A stretch of DNA of 64,000 bases, from contig NZ_JAAXCY010000006.1 in assembly GCF_014230465.1 (NCBI RefSeq), positions 248,001 through 312,000 of the forward strand, in the 5' to 3' direction. The position numbers and the translations under genes are program-made. The stretch is from Pseudomonas cremoris. Its GTDB lineage: Bacteria; Pseudomonadota; Gammaproteobacteria; Pseudomonadales; Pseudomonadaceae. Position 1 is the first letter of the stretch. Each line of letters opens with the position of its first letter. Under the pieces are notes generated by a model that saw only the letters and a program-made list of their open reading frames with translations, did not search any database and was not told the DNA's origin. Shown here in pieces: positions 1-8,379 of this stretch.

Positions 1-160
1 GTGGCAATGTGTAGTCTGCGGCTTGATCTATGACGAAAAAGACGGCTGGCCGGATGACGGAATCGCTCCAGGCACCCTGTGGCAAGACGTTCCCGAAGAC
101 TGGCTGTGCCCGGACTGCGGCGTGGGCAAGATGGATTTCGAAATGATCGAAATCGGCTGA
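1..160 (+). CDS. rubA: Rubredoxin, C-terminal part (gene starts before the window)
   Basis: The frame from base 2 reads 52 residues to a TGA at 158-160. The first CxxC pair is visible as CVVCG and the second as CPDCG, with the [11 protein letters not shown] and LWQDVPEDW segments conserved in rubredoxins, so the single Fe(Cys)4 site is complete. Only the first few residues are missing. Rubredoxin is a small cytoplasmic one-electron carrier that passes electrons from rubredoxin reductase to acceptors such as alkane hydroxylase or oxygen-defence enzymes. The reductase gene follows 37 bases downstream on the same strand, so the two are very probably co-transcribed. The stretch is too short and truncated for automatic calling, but the cysteine motifs make it secure. 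Confidence 0.93.
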   Translation, partial: WQCVVCGLIYDEKDGWPDDGIAPGTLWQDVPEDWLCPDCGVGKMDFEMIEIG

Positions 161-197
161 TCTGAATTTTTAAGAAACGTACTACAAGGAGAAAGGA

Positions 198-1346
198 ATG
201 AACGCACCTGTCGTGATCATCGGCACAGGACTGGCCGGTTACAACGTAGCCCGGGAGTTTCGCAAGCTCGACAGTGAGACCCCATTGCTGCTGATCACCG
301 CGGATGACGGGCGCTCCTACTCCAAGCCCATGCTCTCCACCGGCTTTGGCAAAAACAAGGAAGCCGATGGCCTGAGCATGGCTGAACCCGGTGCCATGGC
401 CGAGCAACTCAAGGCTGAGGTGCGTACCCACACCCGCGTCAGTGGCATCGACCCTGGCCACAAGCGCCTGTGGATTGGCGAGGAGGCCGTGGCCTACCGC
501 GACCTGATCCTGGCGTGGGGTGCCGAGACCGTGCGCGTACCGGTGGAAGGTGATGCGGCAGAGCTGATTTTCCCGATTAACGACCTCGAAGACTACGCGC
601 GCTTTCGCGCTTCCGCAGCGGGTAAGCGCCGCGTGCTGTTGCTCGGCGCGGGTCTGATCGGCTGCGAATTTGCCAACGACCTGATCCTTGGCGGCTATGA
701 AATCGACTTGGTGGCGCCGTGCGAGCAAGTCATGCCGACCCTGCTGCATCCGGCGGCGGCTGCTGCGGTCCAGGCTGGCCTGGAAGGCCTGGGCGTGCGC
801 TTCCACTTGGGCCCGGTGCTCAATCGCCTGCAACGTACCGCCGATGGCCTGGAAGCGCAGTTGTCGGACGGTGAAGTGATCCACTGCGACCTGGTGGTCT
901 CGGCCATCGGTCTGCGCCCACGGGTTGACCTGGCTGCCGCCGCTGGCCTGCAGACCAACCGTGGCGTCACCGTGGACCGCCACCTCAAGACGTCCCACGC
1001 CAATATCTACGCCCTGGGCGACTGCGCCGAGGTCGACGGCCTGAACCTGCTGTATGTGATGCCGCTGATGAGCTGCGCCCGCGCCTTGGCCCAGACCCTG
1101 GCCGGCAACGCCACGGCTGTCAGCTACGGCCCGATGCCGGTCACCGTGAAAACCCCGATTTGCCCACTGGTCGTCTCGCCACCCCCACGGGGTACAGAAG
1201 GCGTGTGGAGCGTCGACGGTCAAGGCGCCGACATCAAGGCCCTGTGCCGCGACGCCAGCGGTCGCCTGCTGGGCTACGCGTTGACCGGCACTGCAGTGAT
1301 GGAAAAACTGGCCCTCAACAAAGAACTTCCGCCGCTGCTGGCGTAA
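198..1346 (+). CDS. rubB: Rubredoxin-NAD(+) reductase (FAD-dependent)
   Basis: A 382-residue pyridine nucleotide-disulphide oxidoreductase-type flavoprotein that moves electrons from NADH through FAD to rubredoxin. The N-terminal FAD dinucleotide fold is seen as [16 protein letters not shown] (about residues 5-20), the central NADH fold as [15 protein letters not shown] (about 147-161), and the second FAD contact as the [10 protein letters not shown] motif near residue 275. There is no redox-active CxxxxC pair, as expected for rubredoxin or ferredoxin reductases. The ATG at 198 has a strong AAGGAG-type ribosome site about seven bases upstream. It lies directly behind the rubredoxin gene, as in P. 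aeruginosa rubA1-rubA2-rubB. The physiological acceptor (alkane oxidation or oxidative stress) cannot be read from the sequence. Confidence 0.93.
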   Translation: MNAPVVIIGTGLAGYNVAREFRKLDSETPLLLITADDGRSYSKPMLSTGFGKNKEADGLSMAEPGAMAEQLKAEVRTHTRVSGIDPGHKRLWIGEEAVAYRDLILAWGAETVRVPVEGDAAELIFPINDLEDYARFRASAAGKRRVLLLGAGLIGCEFANDLILGGYEIDLVAPCEQVMPTLLHPAAAAAVQAGLEGLGVRFHLGPVLNRLQRTADGLEAQLSDGEVIHCDLVVSAIGLRPRVDLAAAAGLQTNRGVTVDRHLKTSHANIYALGDCAEVDGLNLLYVMPLMSCARALAQTLAGNATAVSYGPMPVTVKTPICPLVVSPPPRGTEGVWSVDGQGADIKALCRDASGRLLGYALTGTAVMEKLALNKELPPLLA

Positions 1347-1445
1347 ATACCGGTCGTTCTGTCGGAATAAGCACGTTTTTGCCTCCAGAAAGGTCGCCGC
1401 GAGACTGGCGCAGCGCCTGAGGGCATGCCATCCTCACTCCCGTCT

Positions 1446-1497
1446 GCCGCAGAGTAGAGCCTGCGGCGCCTTGGGCGCTGCTCCGTAAGAGAGCAGC
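1446..1497 (+). promoter_or_regulatory. Two tandem perfect hairpins in the hupA leader, followed by a CA-type motif
   Basis: The 191 bases between rubB and hupA contain two adjacent perfect inverted repeats. GCCGCAG (1446-1452) pairs with CTGCGGC (1461-1467), and GCTGCTC (1477-1483) pairs with GAGCAGC (1491-1497). Neither is followed by a T-run, so they do not look like a terminator. Nine bases after the second, AACAACAA (1506-1513) fits the AAnAAnAA pattern bound by Hfq/Crc in Pseudomonas, 25 bases before the hupA start. Structure and motif are seen; a regulatory role is inferred. Confidence 0.45.
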
Positions 1498-1537
1498 ACG
1501 GACATAACAACAAAAAACCGTCAAAGAGGCTTCACTC

Positions 1538-1813
1538 ATGCGTAAACCAGAACTCGCAGCCGCCATCGCTGAAAAAGCGGATCTCACCAAAGAACAGGCA
1601 AACCGCGTCCTTAACGCCGTTCTCGAAGAAATCACCGGCGCCCTGCACCGCAAGGACAGCGTCACCCTGGTTGGCTTCGGCACCTTCCTGCAGCGCCACC
1701 GTGGCGCCCGCACCGGCAAAAACCCGCAAACCGGCGAACCGGTGAAAATCAAGGCAAGCAACACCGTTGCTTTCAAGCCGGGCAAATCGTTGAAAGATAC
1801 TGTTAACGAGTAA
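1538..1813 (+). CDS. hupA: HU-family nucleoid DNA-binding protein
   Basis: A 91-residue histone-like protein that binds and bends DNA as a dimer in the nucleoid. The start MRKPELAAAIAEKADLTK and the first helices are typical of HU. The LVGFGTFLQRHRGARTGKNPQTGE segment (about residues 45-69) contains the GFGxF signature and the DNA-contacting beta-arm, and the tail is the usual KIKASNTVAFKPGKSLK. The family is normally about 90 residues, so the gene is complete. An AAAGAGG ribosome site precedes the ATG. It is flanked by a structured leader and a strong terminator, so it is probably monocistronic. The position next to rubB and recG corresponds to the HU gene called hupA in P. putida; IHF is less likely because the surrounding residues match HU. 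Confidence 0.95.
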   Translation: MRKPELAAAIAEKADLTKEQANRVLNAVLEEITGALHRKDSVTLVGFGTFLQRHRGARTGKNPQTGEPVKIKASNTVAFKPGKSLKDTVNE

Positions 1814-1854
1814 CCGGTAGTACCGTCCCGAAAGGGCTCGGGGCGGTAGAAAAG

Positions 1855-1889
1855 ATGGGCACGCCAACTGGGTTGGGTGCCCATTTTTT
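1855..1889 (+). terminator. Rho-independent terminator of hupA
   Basis: ATGGGCAC (1855-1862) pairs perfectly with GTGCCCAT (1877-1884) and is followed by five T residues. It begins 42 bases after the hupA stop codon. Confidence 0.85.
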
Positions 1890-2073
1890 GTGGGGCCAAA
1901 ATCGTCTCGGCCTAGGTCATTGGGCGGCTATTGGGGGCGCAAGGTTTAAGTAACATGCCGCTATAAGCGTCAAACGCCAGCCGATCTTCCGCCAATGCGC
2001 AAGATCGGTGGCGTTCTTTTAGCAAATCGTTACACTGCTGCGGCCACTCAATAATTACACCGAGGCCGTGTGC

Positions 2074-2448
2074 ATGAAATTTCGTCTTCTCCTCTGGGTG
2101 CTGGGCCTGATGATGGGCAAAGCCAGCCGCACCAATCCTGCGTTCCAGCAACAGCTGGGTGACAAAGACCTGGCGTTCCAGTTGCAGACCCTCGACGGCA
2201 AGGTCGCTCGTCACTTCATCGTCAAAGACCAACGCATCACCAGCCGTTCGGGTGTTCACCCGTCGCCTGCCTTTGCGATCGCGTTCAAGGATGCCGCCTA
2301 CGGCTTCGCCACGATGCAGGCGAAGAACAAGCAACTGGCGTTCATGACGGGGATTCAGGACAAGTCGATCCAGATCAAGGGCAACCCGGCGCTGGTGATC
2401 TGGTTCCAGGGGTTGACCAAGTATTTGAAGCCGAAGAAAAAGAAGTAG
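2074..2448 (+). CDS. SCP2 sterol-carrier-like small protein
   Basis: A 124-residue protein of unknown function. The start is taken at ATG 2074 (MKFRLLLWVLG) rather than the GTG six bases earlier, because the hydrophobic N-terminus and the CGAGG ribosome site fit this ATG better. After a short hydrophobic segment (residues 1-14), the region from about 28 to 115 resembles an SCP2-like fold: LAFQLQTLDGKVARHF, then RITSRSGVHPSPAFAIAFKDA, then LAFMTGIQDKSIQIKGN. Such domains bind lipids or sterol-like ligands, but that function is not shown here. The C-terminus is very lysine-rich (KKKK). It is convergent with the HDOD gene and has its own short transcript space. Homologues sit at the same place in other Pseudomonas genomes. 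Confidence 0.7.
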   Translation: MKFRLLLWVLGLMMGKASRTNPAFQQQLGDKDLAFQLQTLDGKVARHFIVKDQRITSRSGVHPSPAFAIAFKDAAYGFATMQAKNKQLAFMTGIQDKSIQIKGNPALVIWFQGLTKYLKPKKKK

Positions 2449-2460
2449 GCCTGAGGCCGC

Positions 2461-2496
2461 TTTTGTGGCGAGGGAGCTGGCTCCCTCGCCACAAAA
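2461..2496. terminator. Perfect 16-bp hairpin between convergent genes (bidirectional terminator / REP-like)
   Basis: TTTTGTGGCGAGGGAG (2461-2476) pairs perfectly with CTCCCTCGCCACAAAA (2481-2496) around CTGG. A/T runs on both sides make it a terminator for both the SCP2-like gene and the HDOD gene. The GTGGCGAGGGAGC core also resembles a second family of short Pseudomonas palindromes. Confidence 0.8.
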
Positions 2497-2497
2497 A

Positions 2498-3898
2498 TCA
2501 GTTCTGGCTGAACTGCGAGGCCAACTCGCGCAACAACACCTCGGCATCCAGTACCTTACCCACCACTTCCTCAGCCTTTTCACGGCTCAGCCCCAGGCGC
2601 TCAAGCAGGGCGTCCGGGATGGCTTCGTCTGGCCCGGAGCCAATGCCACGGCTGCGCAGCAGGCGTACGGCCAGGCAGACTAGGTTCGGGTACTCGGCGT
2701 ACTGGCCGTCGTAGGTCGGGTCATGCTGGAAGCGCAGGGCTGTGGATAACTCATCCGGCATGTCCCAGTAGCGCATCAACCACGCACCAATCTGCTCGCG
2801 GCTGATGCCTAGCAGGTGTTGTTCCACGTAGCTGTGGCACAGGTGTGGGTTGACCTCCAGGTGACGGCAGATCAGCGAAAAATGCGGCGGGAACACGTGG
2901 GCCAGCAGCAAATAGCCGAAGTTGTGCAGCAGGCCGGCCAGGTAAGTGAGGCCGGCTTCCGGACGCTGGGCGCGTGGCATGGCACGGGTGAGGCCTTCGA
3001 TCACGGCGGCGGTGTAGATCGACTGGTGCCAGTACGGCGTAGCCTGGTGTGGGTGGTCCTTGGGCAGGCTCAAGGTTTTGCCGAGGGCCAAGCCGAGGGC
3101 CAGGTTGATCACCAGGTCGAAGCCCAGCACGCGCACGATGGCGTCTTCCACTGAACGAATCTTGCCCGGTGATGCGTAGTACGGCGACGCGGCCCAACTC
3201 ACCACTTGGGCGGCCAGCGCTGGGTCTGTTTCCACTACGCCAGTGATGTCGTCGATAGTGGCGTTGGGGTCGACCCGCAACTTGATGATCTTCTGCGCCG
3301 TGTCGGCCAGCGGTGGAATCTCGATGGTCGCTTCCAGGCGTTGCTGGATGCGTCGGGCGGTAAACGCCTGCATCGCTTGGGTGATTTCCTCGCGGTCATC
3401 GTTGGGACGATCGAGGTTGGGGCGGATGTTGCTCAGTGGCTCGCCAAAGTGGCCGGCGCTGGCCTTGGTGAGCATGGTCTTGAAATCGGCGCTGGAAATT
3501 TCCAGCAGCAACCCGGCTTCGCCAGAGTGCACCAACAGGCTCGGCTCGTTGAGCAGGCTGCCTTCGTACAGGCAGGGCGAACTGGTAAGGGCTGGCAAGC
3601 CTGGCAGCAGGCTCAGGTCGTGCTTGCCGAGCATGCGCTCGACGCGGTCCGGCGATACAGCCGTGAGGCGGCGCCCAGTGAGTTCGGCGAGGCGGTTGAG
3701 GTCGAGCAGTTGGTTCTGCGGGAACAGCACCATCAGTGCGCCCACCGCATCTTCCAGCAACACAGCCTGCACCTTTCGTGCGGAATTCAGGCCAGGTTGT
3801 TCGGCGACTTCCGTGTAGCTGATGGCGAGTTTTGCGAGCAGAGCCCGAATAACCGGCGGGGCGGTCAGTGGGGCTGTAGCGAGAGCAACTTCTGACAT
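2498..3898 (-). CDS. YbaK-like / HDOD fusion protein
   Basis: A 466-residue protein. The start is placed at the ATG at 3898 (MSEVALATAPLTAPPVI); the open frame continues upstream but that extension overlaps the recG coding strand. Residues about 15-150 look like a YbaK/ProX aminoacyl-tRNA deacylase-type domain (AISYTEVAEQ, VLLEDAVGALMVLFPQNQLLDL). Residues about 205-400 form an HDOD domain (IPPLADTAQKIIKLRVDPNATIDDI, then DPALAAQVVSWAAS and AIVRVLGFDLVINLALG). HDOD domains are HD-related, usually without the metal residues, and act in signalling. The gene lies 77 bases downstream of recG on the same strand. The combination is known in Pseudomonas, but its function is not established and I do not infer one. 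Confidence 0.8.
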   Translation of the reverse strand: MSEVALATAPLTAPPVIRALLAKLAISYTEVAEQPGLNSARKVQAVLLEDAVGALMVLFPQNQLLDLNRLAELTGRRLTAVSPDRVERMLGKHDLSLLPGLPALTSSPCLYEGSLLNEPSLLVHSGEAGLLLEISSADFKTMLTKASAGHFGEPLSNIRPNLDRPNDDREEITQAMQAFTARRIQQRLEATIEIPPLADTAQKIIKLRVDPNATIDDITGVVETDPALAAQVVSWAASPYYASPGKIRSVEDAIVRVLGFDLVINLALGLALGKTLSLPKDHPHQATPYWHQSIYTAAVIEGLTRAMPRAQRPEAGLTYLAGLLHNFGYLLLAHVFPPHFSLICRHLEVNPHLCHSYVEQHLLGISREQIGAWLMRYWDMPDELSTALRFQHDPTYDGQYAEYPNLVCLAVRLLRSRGIGSGPDEAIPDALLERLGLSREKAEEVVGKVLDAEVLLRELASQFSQN

Positions 3899-3975
3899 GG
3901 CCTGATCCAATTTCCTACAATCACCGAAGTATAACCAGCTTGATACATATGTTGGTCGACTAAGTGAGTCAGGCG

Positions 3976-6051
3976 TCACACTTGGCCGTATTGCTGCCCG
4001 TGCCTTAGCCAGCGATCCAGCAAGGGGCTGACATGCTCCGGCCAACGCTCCAGCAGCGCTTGGGCGGCATCGCGTACAGCGGGGAGAAGGTCGGCGTCAC
4101 GCATCAGGTCGGCGACCTTGAATTGCAGCAGGCCGGTCTGGCGGGTACCGAGCATTTCACCGGGGCCGCGCAGTTCCAGGTCCTTTTCGGCAATGACAAA
4201 ACCGTCGTTGGTCTCGCGCATGATGCCCAGGCGTTGACGGCCAATCTGCGACAACGGCGGGTGATACAGCAGCACGCAATGGCTGGCGGCACTGCCCCGG
4301 CCGACGCGGCCTCGCAACTGGTGCAGTTGGGCCAGGCCCAGGCGCTCGGGGTTTTCGATGATCATCAGGCTGGCGTTGGGTACGTCCACACCGACTTCGA
4401 TCACGGTGGTGGCCACCAGCAATTGCAGGTTGCCAGCCTTGAACTCGGCCATCACCGCGGCTTTTTCCGCAGGCTTCATGCGCCCGTGGATCAGGCCGAC
4501 CTTGAGCTCGCCCAGAGCACTTGTAAGGTCCTCATAGGTCGTCTCGGCGGCCTGGCAGGTCAGTTCTTCGGACTCCTCGATCAGCGTGCATACCCAGTAG
4601 GCCTGGCGTCCTTCAGCACAGGCACCGCGCACCCGCTCGATCACTTCGACACGCCGGGTGTCGGTGACCAGCACGGTATTGACCGGAGTACGGCCAGGGG
4701 GCAGTTCGTCGAGGATCGAGGTGTCTAGGTCGGCGTAGGCGCTCATGGCCAGGGTGCGCGGGATCGGCGTGGCGGTCATGATCAACTGGTGCGGGTTCAT
4801 GCGCCCGCCCACGCCTTTTTGGCGCAGGGCGAGACGTTGTTGCACGCCGAAACGGTGCTGCTCGTCGATGATCACCAGGGCCAGGTTCTTGAACCTGACT
4901 TCGTCCTGGAACAATGCATGGGTGCCCACCACCATCGGGGCGCCGCCGGCGATCTGTTCCAGCGCGGCAACGCGGTTCTTGCCCTTGAGCTTGCCGGCCA
5001 GCCACGCCACTTCCAGGCCCAGCGGTTCGAGCCAGCGCTTGAACGTGATGAAGTGCTGCTCGGCGAGGATCTCGGTGGGTGCCATCAGGGCTACTTGGTA
5101 GCCCGCCTCCAGCGCCTGCAAGGCGGCGAGGGCGGCAACCACGGTTTTGCCGGCGCCTACGTCACCTTGGATCAGGCGCAGCATCGGTTCTTGCTGGCTG
5201 AGGTCGTAGGCGATTTCATTTCCCACGCGCTGTTGGGCGCCGGTGGGTGCGAAGCCGAGGTTAGCCAGGTATTGCGCCGGTAACCGCGTGGCCTTGGGCA
5301 TCGCGGGTGCGCGCAGGGAGCGCATGCTTTCGCGCAGGCGTTGCTGGGACAGTTGGTGGGTCAGCAGCTCTTCGAAGGCCAGGCGGTGCTGGGCCCAGTG
5401 ATGACCCAGGGCCAATTCGTCCACATCGGCATCGGCCGGTGGGTGATGCAGGTAGCGGATTGCGTCGTCCAGCGGCGCGAGTTGGTAGTCGCGGGCCAAC
5501 TCCAGCGGCAACCAGTCGGGGAGGCTTTTCGGGCCAAGCATCGTCAGGGTTTGTGTGCACAGTTGGCGCAGGCGCTGTTGGGTCAGGCCTTCGGTGAGCG
5601 GGTAAATCGGTGTCAGGGTGGTGTCCACTGGCGGCGGCTCGTCGCCGGTGATGGCGCGGTACTCCGGATGGTAGATCTCCAGGCCCGACGCGCCTGGGCG
5701 TGCTTCGCCGTAGCAACGTACGCGGGTGCCGCGCTTGAGGCCTTCCTTCTGCGCATTGCTGAAATGGTAGAAGCGCAGGCTCAGGCCGCCGGTACCGTCC
5801 TGCAAGCGCACGACTAAACTGCGGCGCTTGCCCATTACCACATCGGCGCCGCTGACGGTGCCTTCGACCACCGCGTCCTGCCCGGGGCGCAACTGGCCGA
5901 TGGGCACCACGCGGGTGCGGTCCTGATAGCGCAGGGGCAGGTGGAACAATACGTCCTGAAGATTTTCCAGGCCGACCTTGGCCAATTTCTCGGCCATGGC
6001 TTCACCGACACCCTTGAGTGCCGTCACCGACACCTGTGACAGCTCAGTCAT
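3976..6051 (-). CDS. recG: ATP-dependent DNA helicase RecG
   Basis: A 691-residue branched-DNA translocase that regresses stalled replication forks and processes recombination intermediates. The start is set at MTELSQVSVTALKGVGE; this gives the usual length (about 690 residues) and leaves a short gap after oxyR. The N-terminal wedge/OB part includes the LPLRYQDRT motif (about residue 40). The helicase core shows Walker A GDVGAGKTVVA (about 301-311), the DEQH box in VIIDEQHRFG, motif III TATPIPRT and motif VI QLHQLRGRVGRG. It lies downstream of oxyR on the same strand (eight bases apart) and is probably co-transcribed, linking peroxide sensing to DNA repair as in other pseudomonads. Confidence 0.97.
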   Translation of the reverse strand: MTELSQVSVTALKGVGEAMAEKLAKVGLENLQDVLFHLPLRYQDRTRVVPIGQLRPGQDAVVEGTVSGADVVMGKRRSLVVRLQDGTGGLSLRFYHFSNAQKEGLKRGTRVRCYGEARPGASGLEIYHPEYRAITGDEPPPVDTTLTPIYPLTEGLTQQRLRQLCTQTLTMLGPKSLPDWLPLELARDYQLAPLDDAIRYLHHPPADADVDELALGHHWAQHRLAFEELLTHQLSQQRLRESMRSLRAPAMPKATRLPAQYLANLGFAPTGAQQRVGNEIAYDLSQQEPMLRLIQGDVGAGKTVVAALAALQALEAGYQVALMAPTEILAEQHFITFKRWLEPLGLEVAWLAGKLKGKNRVAALEQIAGGAPMVVGTHALFQDEVRFKNLALVIIDEQHRFGVQQRLALRQKGVGGRMNPHQLIMTATPIPRTLAMSAYADLDTSILDELPPGRTPVNTVLVTDTRRVEVIERVRGACAEGRQAYWVCTLIEESEELTCQAAETTYEDLTSALGELKVGLIHGRMKPAEKAAVMAEFKAGNLQLLVATTVIEVGVDVPNASLMIIENPERLGLAQLHQLRGRVGRGSAASHCVLLYHPPLSQIGRQRLGIMRETNDGFVIAEKDLELRGPGEMLGTRQTGLLQFKVADLMRDADLLPAVRDAAQALLERWPEHVSPLLDRWLRHGQQYGQV

Positions 6052-6059
6052 ACGTCTAC

Positions 6060-6980
6060 TTAGCTCGCAGCGGGCGGCTTGGCCACCGAACACAGGCGGA
6101 TCGAGTCGGCGAGGATCTCAATGGCTTTCGGCCGTGGGAAACTGGCACGCCAGGCGATGGCCACGGTACGGAACGGCACCGGCGGCGTCAGCGGACGCAC
6201 TTCGATCACGCCAGGGGCGTAGTGATGGCTGTCGACTGCCGACAGCGGCAGGATCGAAATGCCCAGGCCGGACGCGACCATGTGGCGGATGGTTTCCAGG
6301 GAACTGGATTCCACGGTGGTGTGCTTGGCGCCGTCGTTGCCCTTGGTCAGGGTCGGGCAGGCTTCGAGTACCTGGTCGCGGAAGCAATGGCCTTCGCCCA
6401 GCAGCAGCAGGCTCTTGTCGTTGAGCAGGCCGGCGTCGATGGTGTCTTTTTGCGTCCACGGGTGGGATGCAGGCATCAACACGTAGAAAGGCTCGTCGTA
6501 GAGCGGCAAGGTGAGTACATCCGCCTCGTTGAACGGCAGGGCGATGATGATCGCGTCCAGCTCGCCGTTGCGCAGTTTGTCGCGCAGTACGTGGGTGAAG
6601 TTTTCTTCGATATACAGCGGCATCTGTGGTGCGACGCGATGCAATTGTGGGATCAGGTGCGGGAACAGGTACGGGCCGACGGTGTAGATGGCGCCGACTT
6701 TCAGCGGAGCCGTCAGCTGGTTCTTGCCGGCCTGGGCCAGCTCGCGAATGCTTTGCGCTTGTTCCAAGACCTTCTGGGCCTGGGCAACGATGCCTTCGCC
6801 CACGGGGGTGAGGCGCACGGCGCTTTTGCTGCGCTCGAAAATCAGCACACCGAGTTCGTCTTCAAGCTTCTTCACGCCCACCGACAGCGTCGGCTGGCTG
6901 ACGTGGCAACGCTCGGCCGCATGGCCGAAGTGCTGCTCTTGGGCGAGGGTAACGATGTAGCGTAATTCTGTAAGAGTCAT
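6060..6980 (-). CDS. oxyR: Hydrogen peroxide-sensing LysR-type regulator OxyR
   Basis: A 306-residue LysR-family regulator. The N-terminal winged helix is MTLTELRYIVTLAQEQHFGHAAERCHVSQPTLSVGVKKLE. The redox-active cysteine pair of OxyR is present in GEGHCFRDQVLEACPTL, corresponding to Cys199 and Cys208 of E. coli OxyR; their disulphide switches the protein to the activating form. Length and sequence are those of canonical OxyR. It stands 5' of recG on the same strand. A REPIN separates it from the end of tonB. It would be expected to activate katB/ahpCF-type genes, none of which is in the window. Confidence 0.97.
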   Translation of the reverse strand: MTLTELRYIVTLAQEQHFGHAAERCHVSQPTLSVGVKKLEDELGVLIFERSKSAVRLTPVGEGIVAQAQKVLEQAQSIRELAQAGKNQLTAPLKVGAIYTVGPYLFPHLIPQLHRVAPQMPLYIEENFTHVLRDKLRNGELDAIIIALPFNEADVLTLPLYDEPFYVLMPASHPWTQKDTIDAGLLNDKSLLLLGEGHCFRDQVLEACPTLTKGNDGAKHTTVESSSLETIRHMVASGLGISILPLSAVDSHHYAPGVIEVRPLTPPVPFRTVAIAWRASFPRPKAIEILADSIRLCSVAKPPAAS

Positions 6981-7093
6981 AGCGGGCGTCCATGAGGTTG
7001 CGAGCCAAGCATACCGGCTGCAATCGATAGACGCACGTTATCAGAACTTTGTTGGGGATTGAGCGGGGACTTGGAGAGTTGTACGCAATTAAA

Positions 7094-7182
7094 TGTGGGA
7101 GCGGGCTTGCTCGCGAAGGCGGTATGCCAGTGATGAATGTATCAACTGACACTCCGCTTTCGCGAGCAAGCCCGCTCCCACA
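7094..7182. repeat. REPIN (inverted pair of REP sequences)
   Basis: TGTGGGAGCGGGCTTGCTCG (7094-7113, extending to GCGAA at 7117) is repeated in inverted orientation at 7159-7182, with about 40 bases between. It fills the gap between the 3' end of tonB and the 5' side of oxyR. Four other copies of nearly equal length occur in the window. Confidence 0.93.
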
Positions 7183-7201
7183 CAAGCCCGCCTTCAGGCT
7201 T

Positions 7202-7951
7202 TTAGCGGCGACGCTTCTCGATGTTGTACACAAACGGTGCAACGATCTCGATGCTGCCACCCTTGAGCATGTCGGCCGGCGGCTTGGGCAGCGGCTGGGC
7301 ACGACGGATCATGTCCAGGGTGGCGCGGTCCAGGTCGGCGTTGCCGGAGCGGCCCACCAACTCGTAGGACAGCACGTTGCCGTCAGCATCAACCACGAAC
7401 CGCAGGCGGTTCAGGCCTTCCTTGCCACGGGCCTGGGCACCTGGCGGGTACTTCTTGTACTTCTGCAAGTGCGCCAGCAGGGTGCCTTCCCAGGATGCTT
7501 TGGCCGCGACCTGTTGCGGCGATGGGCCGGGCACGGGCTGGGCCGATTTTTCAGCCGGCGCGTTGGTCGGCGGAGCGTCGCTCGGCGGGTCCTCGGAAGG
7601 TTTCTCCTTGGGCGGCTCGATCTTCTTCTCTACCGGCTTGGGCGGTTGTGGTTTCGGCTTGGGCTTGACCGGCTTGGGCACCTGGATCGTCGGTTTGGGC
7701 GCCTCTGCCAGCTTCGGCAGGGGCAGCTCTTCGACCGGCGTCGGCGGTTGCGGCGGCGTGATCACCTTGGGCGGTGCCGGCGGCGGCGGCGCTGGCATCG
7801 GCGCCAGGTCGATGACCATGGCAGCCGGCGGCAACTGCACCGTGTGCGGCGCTGACCAATGGAGCGCGATAGCAATCGCGACGGCATGCACGCCCAGCAC
7901 GACGGCGAGGCTGGTGCCATAACGCGTCAGTTTGTGGCGCGTCGTGATCAT
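7202..7951 (-). CDS. tonB: Energy transducer TonB
   Basis: A 249-residue inner-membrane protein that spans the periplasm and passes proton-motive energy to TonB-dependent outer-membrane receptors. A single N-terminal membrane anchor is visible (TSLAVVLGVHAVAIAIAL, about residues 13-30). A long proline/lysine-rich linker follows (PAPPPPAPPKVITPPQPP through VKPKPKPQPPKPVEKKIEPP), and then a C-terminal TonB domain (about 165-249: EGLNRLRFVVDADGNV, ATLDMIRRAQPLPKPP). Its ATG overlaps the exbD stop by four bases, so exbB-exbD-tonB is one operon. I could not identify a convincing Fur box upstream of exbB, although such operons are often iron-regulated. Confidence 0.95.
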   Translation of the reverse strand: MITTRHKLTRYGTSLAVVLGVHAVAIAIALHWSAPHTVQLPPAAMVIDLAPMPAPPPPAPPKVITPPQPPTPVEELPLPKLAEAPKPTIQVPKPVKPKPKPQPPKPVEKKIEPPKEKPSEDPPSDAPPTNAPAEKSAQPVPGPSPQQVAAKASWEGTLLAHLQKYKKYPPGAQARGKEGLNRLRFVVDADGNVLSYELVGRSGNADLDRATLDMIRRAQPLPKPPADMLKGGSIEIVAPFVYNIEKRRR

Positions 7952-8373
7952 TTCTTGGCTGCCGTCTCAAGTCCGACCAGGCCTACCTTGAGGTAGCCGG
8001 CTGCCCGCAGGGCATCCATCACGCTCATCAGGTCGCCGTAGTCCACGCCTTTGTCGGCCTGGAAGAAGATCGTCGTATCTTTCTTGCCTTGGGTCTTGGC
8101 GTCCAGCACCTGGCCCAGGGTCTCGGATTTGACCTCTTCTTCGCCCAGGAACAGACGTTGGTCCGCCTTGACGCTGAGGAACACCGGTTTCTCTGGCCGC
8201 GGCGCCGGCTTGGCGGTGGAGGCGGGCAGGTCGACCTTGATGTCCACGGTCGCCAGCGGAGCAGCCACCATGAAGATGATCAGCAGCACCAGCATCACGT
8301 CGATAAACGGCGTGACGTTGATTTCGTGGTTCTCGACGAGTTCGTCGTCGCCTTGATTCAAATGCAGGCCCAT
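7948..8373 (-). CDS. exbD: Biopolymer transport protein ExbD
   Basis: A 141-residue partner of ExbB in the TonB motor. The single membrane helix INVTPFIDVMLVLLIIFMVA (about residues 19-38) includes the essential membrane aspartate of the FIDVMLVLL motif. A periplasmic domain follows, with the LFLGEEEV and KGVDYGDLMSVMDALRAAGY segments typical of ExbD/TolR. It starts six bases after the exbB stop and overlaps tonB by four bases, an arrangement suited to translational coupling and fixed stoichiometry. The TolR alternative is disfavoured by the tonB neighbour. Confidence 0.95.
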   Translation of the reverse strand: MGLHLNQGDDELVENHEINVTPFIDVMLVLLIIFMVAAPLATVDIKVDLPASTAKPAPRPEKPVFLSVKADQRLFLGEEEVKSETLGQVLDAKTQGKKDTTIFFQADKGVDYGDLMSVMDALRAAGYLKVGLVGLETAAKK

Positions 8374-8379
8374 GGCCGA

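Noticed and set aside
6018..6965. A 315-residue plus-strand frame opposite oxyR
   Set aside because: Shadow of oxyR with no family similarity.
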